From assembly GCA_964527835.1 (NCBI GenBank), contig CAZGNV010000014.1:18626-82625 (forward strand): a stretch of 64,000 nt of DNA, in the 5' to 3' direction. Positions 50,825-59,190 of this stretch are shown here, one piece after another. The DNA is from JAFDCJ01 sp964527835. GTDB taxonomy: Bacteria; Desulfobacterota; Desulfobacteria; Desulfobacterales; JAFDCJ01. Made by a program: the position numbers and the translations under genes. The notes beneath the pieces are model-generated. The model was not told the DNA's origin and ran no database searches. It saw nothing but the letters and a program-made list of their open reading frames with translations. Positions within the stretch are counted from its first letter, which is position 1. Every line of letters starts with the position of its first letter.

Positions 50825-52948
50825 TCATGGATTTGCGTAACGGCAGATCCGAAAGCCCAGATCCGGACGCTTGCCGTTGCTGTAATCGCGGTAGGCCAGC
50901 CGCAAGCTGCTGATTGCCGCACTTTGCCAGCTCGAACCGCGTACGACATGGTACTTTCCTGTTGCCGGCCCCATTGGATCGACATCCCGGCGGCCGCTGT
51001 CGTAAGGGTAGATTGAATAGTAATCATGGCACCACTCGGCGGCATTGCCGCCCATGTCAAACAGCCCCAGGAAGTTGACCGTAAATTTTTGGGGTGGGGC
51101 CGTAACCGCATATCCGTCATTATAATCCAGCAGATGGACGTTGAGCAAGTCGGCGGCGGATTTATCCCCGAAATTTCCGGATCCCGGCGCAGGAGGGAAT
51201 TTATTGCCCCAGGGGTATTTTAGCAGCCTGCCGGTTTTGTCCAGGCGGGCACAGTATTCCCATTCGGCTTCGGTGGGCAGGCGGTAGCCGGTTGCCACGG
51301 GATCGGCTGCCACCAGCGCATTGCCCGCCAGGACGTAAACGGGAGGCAGGCCCTCTTTGACACTGAGCCAATTGCAGAAAGTCGCGGCCAGCTTCCATGG
51401 TACACGCACCGCGGGTTGCTGATCAGCGTTTAAGCTGTAACGTCCAAAGTTGCCCGCGTTGTGGGCGCTGAAAAACTGCCGCAATTCCTTGTTGGTAACC
51501 TCCCGGATGCCCATGTAAAAAGGCCGCTTGAGATCGATGCGCCGCAGGGTTTCATTGGAGCGGCGCCCCTGCTCCCGGCGCGATGCGCCCATGGTATACC
51601 CGTGGGGCCGAATCAGTTTCAGGGGATATCCGTTGGCCGCCTTAATGATTGGAGCCGTGGCGTTCTTGCCGGTGGTCTGCCGGGCCAGGACGACCTTGAT
51701 TTGCTGGGCAAACCCCGGTCGGGGAGTGATCCAGGCACGGTATGGCTCAAACCCTTTTTTCCTGATCTCCAGCTGATGGGCAACAGCCACCAGGCGCAGC
51801 TGGCGCACGCCCTTGCCCCGGGGCTGGCCGTCGACAAGAATCTCGGCATCCGCCGGGTCCACCACCAGGTTGATGGTGCCCATTTTCGGTTTCAGCTTGA
51901 CGCGAATTTTCTCTGCGGCCCCGCTGGCGACGGTAACTGTCCGCGCGGCATTTTCATAGCCGGCCTTGGAAAATCGGATGCGATGGGGTTGACCGGCAGC
52001 AAGTGCCAGGGTCAGCGGGCTCTTGCCGGCAAAACTGTCTTCGACCATCACGGCAGCACCTGCCGGCACCGTATGCACCTCCAGCGTGCCGTCGGCGGGC
52101 TGCAGCTCAATGGATTTTAAAACCCGGGGCTGATTGGCCGCCACCGTCAGGCGGGTGCGCCAGACTTTAAACCCGTCGCCCTTGACCTCGATCTCATGGT
52201 CCCCCGCGGTCAGTTCAAGGGTCAGCGGGGTGCGGCCGGCGGGTTTTCCATCCACTTTTACAGCCGCTCCCGACGGATTTGAATCCAGGGTGATCTCCGA
52301 CCATCCCGGCACCAGGGCCAGGTCGAGATTTTGCTGCCGGTTGCAGCCTTCGATCTGCAGCACCCGCTGAAAGTCCAGGTATTTTGCATGTCGGATCTCC
52401 AAAAGCCGGCGGCCCGGCTGGACGGCCAGCTTCTCCAGCGGTGTCAGGCCCACCGCCCTGCCGTCGACAAACACCCGGGCCCCTTCCAACGCCAGCGCCT
52501 GTTCGTCCGCCCGATGCGCCCTCACAGACAGCCTCCCGGGCAGTTTGCGCATCGCAAAACTCAGCTGCTGGCTCTTCTCACTGCCCACCACAAACTGCTG
52601 CTCCAGGGGCTGGAAGCATTCTTTCTCCGCTCGCAGGGTATAGCTGCCAGGCCGCAGCAGGTAATAGGCGCCGAAGCGCGGCGCCGCCAGCCCGCCGTGG
52701 ATGGAAACGCGCTGGGGCGGCGGATCAATTTGAATCACCACCTGCCGGGCGGTAAACACAAACCAGGTCGAAAAGCCCAGCAAAATCATCACCGCCGCGA
52801 GCACGGCCGCAATCAGCCACCGCCAACGAATCGCCGGCCGCGGCGACCGGCCGCCGCGGCCGCTGCGAAAAGCAACCGGTTGAATTGGCACCGGTTGACT
52901 ATTTTCCTGCAGCTGTCTGTCTGGGGGTTTCAAATTTTCACCCTGCAC
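50825..52948 (-). CDS. Membrane-anchored protein with PEGA repeats and formylglycine-generating-enzyme-like domain
   Basis: 707 residues. A cytoplasmic Pro/Arg-rich head is followed by a membrane helix (WLIAAVLAAVMILLGFSTWFV), then several PEGA-type beta repeats (VDGRAVGLTPLEKLAVQPG, VKVDGKPAGRTPLTLELTAG, VMVEDSFAGKSPLTLALAAG, ILVDGQPRGKG). A C-terminal SUMF1/FGE-type domain (about 450-707) has MGIREVTNKEL, YRLPTEAEWEYCAR, FDMGGNAAEW, VVRGSSW and LGFRI. Such domains often bind ligands or modify Ser/Cys; the canonical catalytic Cys pair is not obvious, so a binding role is as likely. It overlaps the upstream TPR/PEGA gene by 19 bases. Confidence 0.85.
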   Translation of the reverse strand: MQGENLKPPDRQLQENSQPVPIQPVAFRSGRGGRSPRPAIRWRWLIAAVLAAVMILLGFSTWFVFTARQVVIQIDPPPQRVSIHGGLAAPRFGAYYLLRPGSYTLRAEKECFQPLEQQFVVGSEKSQQLSFAMRKLPGRLSVRAHRADEQALALEGARVFVDGRAVGLTPLEKLAVQPGRRLLEIRHAKYLDFQRVLQIEGCNRQQNLDLALVPGWSEITLDSNPSGAAVKVDGKPAGRTPLTLELTAGDHEIEVKGDGFKVWRTRLTVAANQPRVLKSIELQPADGTLEVHTVPAGAAVMVEDSFAGKSPLTLALAAGQPHRIRFSKAGYENAARTVTVASGAAEKIRVKLKPKMGTINLVVDPADAEILVDGQPRGKGVRQLRLVAVAHQLEIRKKGFEPYRAWITPRPGFAQQIKVVLARQTTGKNATAPIIKAANGYPLKLIRPHGYTMGASRREQGRRSNETLRRIDLKRPFYMGIREVTNKELRQFFSAHNAGNFGRYSLNADQQPAVRVPWKLAATFCNWLSVKEGLPPVYVLAGNALVAADPVATGYRLPTEAEWEYCARLDKTGRLLKYPWGNKFPPAPGSGNFGDKSAADLLNVHLLDYNDGYAVTAPPQKFTVNFLGLFDMGGNAAEWCHDYYSIYPYDSGRRDVDPMGPATGKYHVVRGSSWQSAAISSLRLAYRDYSNGKRPDLGFRICRYANP

Positions 52949-54138
52949 GCAATGCTGATCCGCACCACCGGTTGTCCGGCTTTGACCAAGATCTTGCGAC
53001 GCACATCCTGGTAGCCGTCCCGGCTGCCCACCACCGTGTAAGTGCCCGGCCGCAGCTGGAGTTCGTGCACTGCAAAGCGCCCCAGTTTGCCGACCCGGTA
53101 AACGGCCACCTCGGTCAGGTTGTCCGATTCGATGACCACCCTCACCGGCGTCTGGGCCGCTTTGACCAGCTGCTGCAGCCTGGCGAGACGGGCGTTCAAC
53201 TTTGGACCCCGTCCGGTTGCCGCTTCCGCCTCACCGAGCAGCAAAACCGCATGGCGCAGCTGGCTGTCGGATTCCAGCACCTGCGGGTTGGCCAGAAAAA
53301 ATTCCAGGCGCTCAAAAAGGCGCTGCTGCTCGAGGGCCCGGGCTTTTCCCCGGATGGCAAATTCGATGCTGGCATCGGTTTCAAGAACCGCCAGATAGGC
53401 CTTTAACGCCCGGGGCCAGTCTTCGGCCTGTTCGGCCGTCCGGGCCTGACGGCCCAGTTTTTCGATGCGCTCCAGGCGCAGGGCCTGATCCACCTCGAAA
53501 AGGGCGTCGGCCGCCTCGCGGGATGTGGGTTTTATTTTTTGGGCCTGCACCAGCTTGCTGCGGGCCGCCCGGTAATCGGCTGCATGCATCGCGGCCAGGC
53601 CCCCGGACATCAATTGTTCAAAGCGCTGCTCAGCAAGCAGATGCTGTACCCTTTGCAGCTCCCGGCGGGGCTGATGCGCATCCGGGTCGATTTTCACGGC
53701 CTGGCGGTAACTGGCAAGTGCGGCGACAAGATCACCATTTTTCTCCTGACGCCTCGCCGATGCCATCAGCCGCTTGAGGGGGTCACCGGTTTCCGCGGGC
53801 TTTTGCCCGGCTTTAGCGCGATCCTCCTGTTTGACCCGGACCGGTTCTGCCGGCGCCGGGGCCTGCTCCTTGACAACCGGCGGCCTTTTGCCTTCAAGGG
53901 TGCTGTCCACCGGCCGGCGGCTGACTGCCGTTGCTTTTACCAGTGGCGGTTTTGCTGCCAGCCAGTGCAGCAGCCATGCGCCGCCGCCCATCAGCAGCAA
54001 GGCGGCAGTCAACACCAGAATGATAAAGCGGTAACGCCGGTCCCCGGCTGCCGGATCGCCTTTTTTTATTTTCCTCCGCCGCCGTACGGGGGTGATGGTT
54101 ACCGCCAGCGGGCGGGATCGTTTTTTGTGATCAGACAT
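52930..54138 (-). CDS. Membrane-anchored TPR-like protein with C-terminal PEGA-like domain
   Basis: 402 residues from ATG 54138 (SDHKKRSRPLAV); an earlier TTG at 54174 is unlikely. A basic cytoplasmic head, a membrane helix (RFIILVLTAALLLMGGGAWLLHWL), a Pro/Glu-rich linker, then helical repeats (about 140-330; ALASYRQAVKIDPDAHQ is TPR-like) and a final beta domain (FAVHELQLRPGTYTVVGSRD with YQDVRRKILVKAG). Same topology as the PEGA/FGE protein it overlaps, suggesting that they assemble as one envelope complex. Composition is Ala/Arg-rich. Confidence 0.75.
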   Translation of the reverse strand: MSDHKKRSRPLAVTITPVRRRRKIKKGDPAAGDRRYRFIILVLTAALLLMGGGAWLLHWLAAKPPLVKATAVSRRPVDSTLEGKRPPVVKEQAPAPAEPVRVKQEDRAKAGQKPAETGDPLKRLMASARRQEKNGDLVAALASYRQAVKIDPDAHQPRRELQRVQHLLAEQRFEQLMSGGLAAMHAADYRAARSKLVQAQKIKPTSREAADALFEVDQALRLERIEKLGRQARTAEQAEDWPRALKAYLAVLETDASIEFAIRGKARALEQQRLFERLEFFLANPQVLESDSQLRHAVLLLGEAEAATGRGPKLNARLARLQQLVKAAQTPVRVVIESDNLTEVAVYRVGKLGRFAVHELQLRPGTYTVVGSRDGYQDVRRKILVKAGQPVVRISIACRVKI

Positions 54139-54176
54139 TTTGGGAAAAAAGGACTGAATGCATTGGCCTGCCAATA

Positions 54177-55418
54177 TTATGGGTCTTCAGGGGGATCGAT
54201 TTTCCCCTCTTGCCCACCCGGTTCCGGTTCAAAACCGGTTTCGGCAAAATAGATCTTGCGCAGCAGCGCCTTCCACTGCCTGAATTGCTGTTCGGCGGAT
54301 CCGGTCAGCTCATACTGCCGGCCTTCGAGCTCCATGACCACCGGCTGCATTTCGCTGCCAAAGGATTCGCTGAGCTCACCAATGGCCGCTTCGTTGAGCT
54401 GCGCCTCCTTGGAGACATTGAATCCGCTGATGATCACCTGTCCGCCGATTAAAATCATGCCGGTGCCAACCGCTGAGAAATTGCCGTCACTGGCTGCCCC
54501 CATGATACCCGCCGCCACCATCAGCACCCCGATCAGCTGCCGGGTCAGCGCTTCGCGTTTGATCTTCGCCAGGGCCAGACGCTCGATGAGGTTGAGCTGG
54601 CGCCAGTCTGCATAGGACGGCCACATCTGGCGGTAAAACGCATCATAGCGTTCATTGAGGGTATCCACGTACATGGACTCTCGCTCGCGTATTTTAAGCA
54701 GCCGCTGCATCATGGGATCATCATCGGCAGGCAGCCGCTTGATGACAACCCGATTGTTTTCATCTTTTGCCAGGTAGCCTGAAAATGCATCGGGGGCAAA
54801 ATCCCGGGCGAATTTCAATTTGGCCGTAGTGCGAATTTTGCTGATGTCTTCCGGGGCCATCTCTTGTTTAAACTCCATGAGCTCATTGGCAACCGTATTG
54901 TACAGATCCTGGAAGGCATCCTTTTGACCCGGCCGATTGCCGGAATACGAGGCCTCGCTGGCTTCCTGGCGGTAATTCTTGGACAGCCAGGTTCTGCCGG
55001 TGGCATCGGTCACCTCGATTTTCAAGCCCAGGTACTGTCCGTTGGATTCGAGGATCTCCCCTTTAACCGCCAGATCAACACTGCTGTCCTGCCCCGGCAC
55101 CACCCGCACCGCTCCCCAGTGGCCGGTGCGCTGCAGCGTGTTTTTCAGATGCTCCGGGATGAAATTGCCCTCGGCCTTGCGGATGACATTGCTGGTGCCT
55201 TCCTCTTCGGCTTCCTCCGCTGACAGCTCTCGGCTCCTAAAAACCTCAATGCCCAAATCCAGCAGCTGGTCCTCGGCGATCTCCTCTTTGGCCAGCAGGA
55301 TAGGGGTCTCATCCACCTGCTGGGCCCGGTAGGCGGCACAGCCGGAAAACACCACCACCCAGGCGGCCAGGCCGGCAAAATAGAAAAGGTAATATAACTT
55401 CCGTGAACGGGCCATCAT
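54177..55418 (-). CDS. Putative outer-membrane lipoprotein, family unknown
   Basis: 413 residues. Lipobox WVVVFSGCAAY gives a lipidated Cys near residue 27. A mixed alpha/beta domain follows (HLKNTLQRTGHWGAVRVVPG, SVDLAVKGEILESNG, LKIEVTDATGRTWL, the pattern of a TolB/LpoB-like lipoprotein), then a helical region and a hydrophobic hairpin (QLIGVLMVAAGIMGAASDG and GTGMILIGGQVIISGF). No named family was recognised. It is transcribed with the coiled-coil lipoprotein upstream (4-base gap) and the TPR/PEGA protein downstream. Confidence 0.65.
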   Translation of the reverse strand: MMARSRKLYYLFYFAGLAAWVVVFSGCAAYRAQQVDETPILLAKEEIAEDQLLDLGIEVFRSRELSAEEAEEEGTSNVIRKAEGNFIPEHLKNTLQRTGHWGAVRVVPGQDSSVDLAVKGEILESNGQYLGLKIEVTDATGRTWLSKNYRQEASEASYSGNRPGQKDAFQDLYNTVANELMEFKQEMAPEDISKIRTTAKLKFARDFAPDAFSGYLAKDENNRVVIKRLPADDDPMMQRLLKIRERESMYVDTLNERYDAFYRQMWPSYADWRQLNLIERLALAKIKREALTRQLIGVLMVAAGIMGAASDGNFSAVGTGMILIGGQVIISGFNVSKEAQLNEAAIGELSESFGSEMQPVVMELEGRQYELTGSAEQQFRQWKALLRKIYFAETGFEPEPGGQEGKIDPPEDP

Positions 55419-55422
55419 GGGG

Positions 55423-56448
55423 TCAACGCTGGTTTTTCTTGTATTGCTCGTATTCCTGCCAGAGCTTTTTCTTCAATTCGGGGTCGGTTTCGTTTTCCGC
55501 CGCCTCGCGCAGCTGCCGGGCCACGATATCATCATCCTCATAGCCGGCCCGGTGTTCTTTGGAGGCAGCAGTGCCCGCCCCCCGCCCTGCAGACGGTTCC
55601 TTTGAAGCCGTGGCCGTACCGGCACTGCCCTGATCGGATCGGCTGCCTTCAGAAGGCGGCATGTTTTCGGTCTGGTTTGACGCAGTGTCCACCGCCGCCC
55701 CGTTTTTGCGCAGCCGCCGGGCGGCTTCGGCAGCTTGCTGGGCCAGGTCCCGCATTGTATCCGCCGATTCGGCGCGGATTTCATCCATCTGCTTTAAAAG
55801 CATGCCGTCAAATTCATCCAGTGACGCATTTAATTGACGATCCAGCACCGTCACTTCGTCAGCGGTTTCCCGGGCGTCAGGTTGTGCCGATGGCGCTTTT
55901 TGCTTCCCACCGGTAGCTGCATTTTTTCCGCCCACCGGCCGTTGTTCATAAGCCGCCTGCATCCTGGCGACAATTTTGCGATTTTCAGCCACCAGTCCGC
56001 GAACACTTTCAAGGTAGGCTTCATAATTGCGGATATCCTCCGGGGAAGCCCGGCCCGACTGTTTTAGCTGTTCGAGTTCAGCGGCAATTCGTTGTTCAGT
56101 GGCTTTACTGAGGCGCAGTTTTTGCTTGGCTGCCTCCAGGTGCCCGGCGGCTGCATCCGCAGGCGGTGCGGCCAGCGCAGGTGCCCCGTCCGGGGCCCTG
56201 TCTTTAACGTCCCGAGGTTGGTCGCCAGCATTTTTCGCAGCCTTATTCTGCCCGCCCGGCTGGGTCTGCTGGGCAGACTGGCCTTCGCCCGGGGATTTTT
56301 CTCGCTCCTGCGACGACTGGACACTTGGCTGCTCTGACGCCGGGCGCTGCTGCTCACTGGTTGCCGCCGGCTGCCGGGAACCTGGCTGGGCGCACGCACC
56401 CAGCCACAGGGCAATCGAAAAAAACAATGAAATGGCAATCGTTTTCAT
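55423..56448 (-). CDS. Coiled-coil lipoprotein, family unknown
   Basis: 341 residues. Signal peptide with lipobox (ALWLGACAQP). A Gln/Ala/Ser/Pro-rich linker precedes a central coiled coil (about 100-260; LRLSKATEQRIAAELEQLKQ and QAAEAARRLRKNG), then another low-complexity stretch and a charged C-terminal helix (LRRAAENE-type, KKLWQEYEQYKKNQR). It is the first gene of the leftward envelope cluster and directly follows a consensus-like promoter. The role is probably structural; no enzyme motif is visible. Confidence 0.65.
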   Translation of the reverse strand: MKTIAISLFFSIALWLGACAQPGSRQPAATSEQQRPASEQPSVQSSQEREKSPGEGQSAQQTQPGGQNKAAKNAGDQPRDVKDRAPDGAPALAAPPADAAAGHLEAAKQKLRLSKATEQRIAAELEQLKQSGRASPEDIRNYEAYLESVRGLVAENRKIVARMQAAYEQRPVGGKNAATGGKQKAPSAQPDARETADEVTVLDRQLNASLDEFDGMLLKQMDEIRAESADTMRDLAQQAAEAARRLRKNGAAVDTASNQTENMPPSEGSRSDQGSAGTATASKEPSAGRGAGTAASKEHRAGYEDDDIVARQLREAAENETDPELKKKLWQEYEQYKKNQR

Positions 56449-56457
56449 TATCTGTTT

Positions 56458-56486
56458 AACATAAGATTATGGCTTTTTGGTGTCAA
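56458..56486 (-). promoter_or_regulatory. Sigma-70-type promoter of the lipoprotein/PEGA cluster
   Basis: Reverse strand TTGACA (56486-56481), a 17-base spacer, TATGTT (56463-56458). It sits directly before the ATG at 56448, leaving almost no leader, so the actual start may differ. Confidence 0.5.
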
Positions 56487-56597
56487 GCAGCATTGCTGCA
56501 TATCGCCACCCAGCAGTTCAAACTTTACCCGGTGCCTATTTCCTGATATTGTGCGGACCGGAAACAACACCGCCAAACCGGGAAAGCGCTGCTCACC

Positions 56598-58376
56598 ATG
56601 ACCGCCAACATGCCGAGGCCTGAACATTCTGAATCCGCCTGGAAGCATAAACTGCGTCTGCTGGGGCCCATCGCCCTGCTGATCGTCGTCACCGCCGCCG
56701 TGTATGCCAATTCCCTGCCCAACGGTTTTGTTTTCGACGACATGGGCACCATCGTTGAAAATGTACACATCAAGGATCTGAAAAAAAATTTCCCATCATT
56801 TTTCACCCGCAATTACTATAAAATCGCCCACGGAGAGGCCAGCTACCGGCCGGTGGCCACCCTGTCCTATTACCTGCTCTATGCGCTTTTTGGGTTGAAG
56901 CCCTTCGGGTATCACCTTTTGAGCCTGGCGCTGCACATCCTCAATGTCGTGCTGGTCTATCGGATAGCCGGCCGGTTGACAAAAAACAAACCAGCGGCCC
57001 TGGCAGCCGGGCTGTTGTTTGCCTGCCATCCGGTGCTTACCGAGGTGGTCGACTGCATTTCGTACAACGATGACCTGCTGGCGGCATTTTTCTTTTTCCT
57101 GTCCCTGCTGCTCTATCTCAGGCTGAACGCTGCAACGGCAAAATGGAATTCACTTTTTTGCGGTTTGGCGCTGTTTTTTTACCTGCTCGCGCTGTTCTCC
57201 AAGGAAATGGCGCTCACCCTGCCCATCGTCGTCTTCGTCTACGACTGGACGCTGAGACAGGCTGACCCAAGGCCTCGCTGGTTGGCAGCGGCCCTGAAAA
57301 CGGTTCGGCAACGAAAATATCATTACCTCGGCTATGCCGCCGTCACCCTGTTTTACCTCTGGGTCCGGTTCTGGGCCCTGGGCAATCCCCAGGAGGCGGC
57401 CAATCCGGTCTGGGGCAGTCTTTCAGAGCGTATCATCTATCTGCCGGTGCTGTTTTTCACCTACCTGCGGTTGATCCTTTTTCCGGTGGTGCTCAATGCG
57501 GATTACGTGTTTTCCTATCCGGCCGGTTTCTTTGCAATATACAACCTGGCCGCTTTCCTGCTGACTGTCGGGCTGCTCGGTTTCAGCTTTTGGTTCTATA
57601 GGCGTATCCGATTGATATCTTTTGGAATCTGGTGGTTTTTCATCACCCTGCTGCCCGTATACAATATCATCCCCTTGTTCAACCCCATCGCCGAACGCTA
57701 CCTTTACATTCCCCTGTTCGGCTTTTGCCTGGTCATCGCAGCGCTGATGTCACAGGTGACCATACGGATGCGCAGCAGCGCCGCCACGGTTTTTGCCGTG
57801 CTGGTGGTTTTGATCATCGGGACTTTTTATGCGGTGATTACAATCAACCGCAACCGGGACTGGCGCGACGGCTACAGCCTGTGGACCCGAACCCTTGAAA
57901 CTTCACCGGACAGTGTCAAGGCCCATGGCAACCTCGCACGGGTCTACATGGACCGGGGCCTGGTGGAAAAATCCCTGGCTGAAATTAAAAAAACAATCGA
58001 ATTAAACCCCAAAGGCTACAAGGCCTACTATAACCTGGGCATCCTGTTGGCCAAACAGGGCCTGTTTGCAGATGCCATGCAGGCCTATAAGAAAGCCATC
58101 GAAAAAAACCCCGCCTATGCCAATGCCCATTTCAACCTCGCCAATCTTTACAAGGAGCAAAACATGCTGGCAGAAGCGGCCCGGGAATATGAAAAAACAC
58201 TTCAAATCGATGGACAGGATGTCGAGGCCCGCAACAACCTCGGTGTTGTCTATGCCATGCAGGGAAAACTGGAAGCCGCTGTGCGCCAGTGGGAAAAAGT
58301 GGTGGCAATCGAACCCCAAAACCGGATGGCCCGGGACAATATTGCAAAAGCCCGCAAACTGCTGCAGGAAAAATAA
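56598..58376 (+). CDS. Polytopic membrane protein with C-terminal TPR repeats (TMTC/PMT-like)
   Basis: 592 residues. About ten membrane segments (LLGPIALLIVVTAAVYANSL onward) with an early FDDMGTIVEN luminal loop containing an acidic pair, as in PMT-type (GT-C) glycosyltransferases and eukaryotic TMTC proteins. The C-terminal 180 residues hold at least four TPRs (AHGNLARVYMDRGLVEKSLA, AYYNLGILLAKQGLFADAMQ, AHFNLANLYKEQNMLAEAAR, ARNNLGVVYAMQGKLEAAVR). May transfer sugars from lipid carriers to envelope proteins; catalytic activity is inference. It diverges from the lipoprotein cluster. Confidence 0.88.
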   Translation: MTANMPRPEHSESAWKHKLRLLGPIALLIVVTAAVYANSLPNGFVFDDMGTIVENVHIKDLKKNFPSFFTRNYYKIAHGEASYRPVATLSYYLLYALFGLKPFGYHLLSLALHILNVVLVYRIAGRLTKNKPAALAAGLLFACHPVLTEVVDCISYNDDLLAAFFFFLSLLLYLRLNAATAKWNSLFCGLALFFYLLALFSKEMALTLPIVVFVYDWTLRQADPRPRWLAAALKTVRQRKYHYLGYAAVTLFYLWVRFWALGNPQEAANPVWGSLSERIIYLPVLFFTYLRLILFPVVLNADYVFSYPAGFFAIYNLAAFLLTVGLLGFSFWFYRRIRLISFGIWWFFITLLPVYNIIPLFNPIAERYLYIPLFGFCLVIAALMSQVTIRMRSSAATVFAVLVVLIIGTFYAVITINRNRDWRDGYSLWTRTLETSPDSVKAHGNLARVYMDRGLVEKSLAEIKKTIELNPKGYKAYYNLGILLAKQGLFADAMQAYKKAIEKNPAYANAHFNLANLYKEQNMLAEAAREYEKTLQIDGQDVEARNNLGVVYAMQGKLEAAVRQWEKVVAIEPQNRMARDNIAKARKLLQEK

Positions 58377-59114
58377 TACGGAAGGCTTGCCTATGAAATT
58401 GCGGGGCTTGAATCAATTTTTCCGGAAATAGCGGCCGGCCAGCCGGTGATCATCCTGCAGAACATGGGCCCTGCATGGCTTCCGGTGTGGCACTATGCCG
58501 TGGTCATCGGCTATGATGCCACCCGGGAAATTCTCATTCTGCGATCCGGCACCACGGCCCGCAAAATCATGAATTTCGGGGTTTTTGAAAAAACGTGGGC
58601 CCGCAGTGATTACTGGGGAATCCTTATTCTCCAACCGACCCGGCTGCCGGCTGTGGCGGAGGAAAAAAAATACCTGGCGGCGGTTTTGGGGCTTGAAAAA
58701 GCCGGCCAGTATCGGGCCGCTGCGGCCGGCTACCGCACGGCTTTGACCCGCTGGCCGACCAGTTTGGTGGCGCACATGGGCCTGGGCAACAGTTATTATG
58801 CCCTCAGAGAACTGCAAAATGCAGAGCGGGTCTTCAAAAAGACAATGCGGTTGCATCCGGATGCAGGTTCGGCCTACAATAATCTTGCCCAAGTACTGAT
58901 GGAACAGGGACGATATCCGGAAGCACTGGCGCGCATTGACGCTTTATCAGATGATGAAGTCATCCGCATTGCCGACCATGTCAAGCAGCTTCCGGCCGGC
59001 GGGGGTGCGATTGAGTTCATTCTCATCGTTTCGCTGGTGGCATTTCTGGTACTGGTCATTCTTGATATCGCCGGGGTGACCGATATTTTCCCATTTATCA
59101 AAGCTCAACGTTGA
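58377..59114 (+). pseudogene. N-terminally truncated C39-type peptidase with TPRs and membrane anchor
   Basis: The frame is open from directly after the TAA of the TPR gene, in the same phase, but its first ATG is at 58446. It reads GRLAYEIAGLESIFPE, then GQPVIILQNMGPAWLPVWHYAVVIGYD, the C-terminal half of a bacteriocin-processing-like C39 (PA2778-type) peptidase. The catalytic His is present; the Cys-containing N-terminus is gone. Two or three TPRs and a C-terminal membrane helix (FILIVSLVAFLVLVILDIAGV) follow. From 58446 a 222-residue product is possible but could not be a peptidase. A deletion that fused it to the end of the TPR gene explains the structure. Confidence 0.7.
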
Positions 59115-59190
59115 TGAACAGCACGCCATGGTAAAGAAAAAATTCTTTTGCCGCTGACCGGCTTGCGTTAAAATCAGCGGTCGGAATAAT

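Noticed and set aside
58374..58376. TAA between the TPR gene and the C39 remnant as a recoded stop
   Set aside because: UAA is not known to be recoded in these bacteria, and no recoding signal is present. A deletion junction explains it better.
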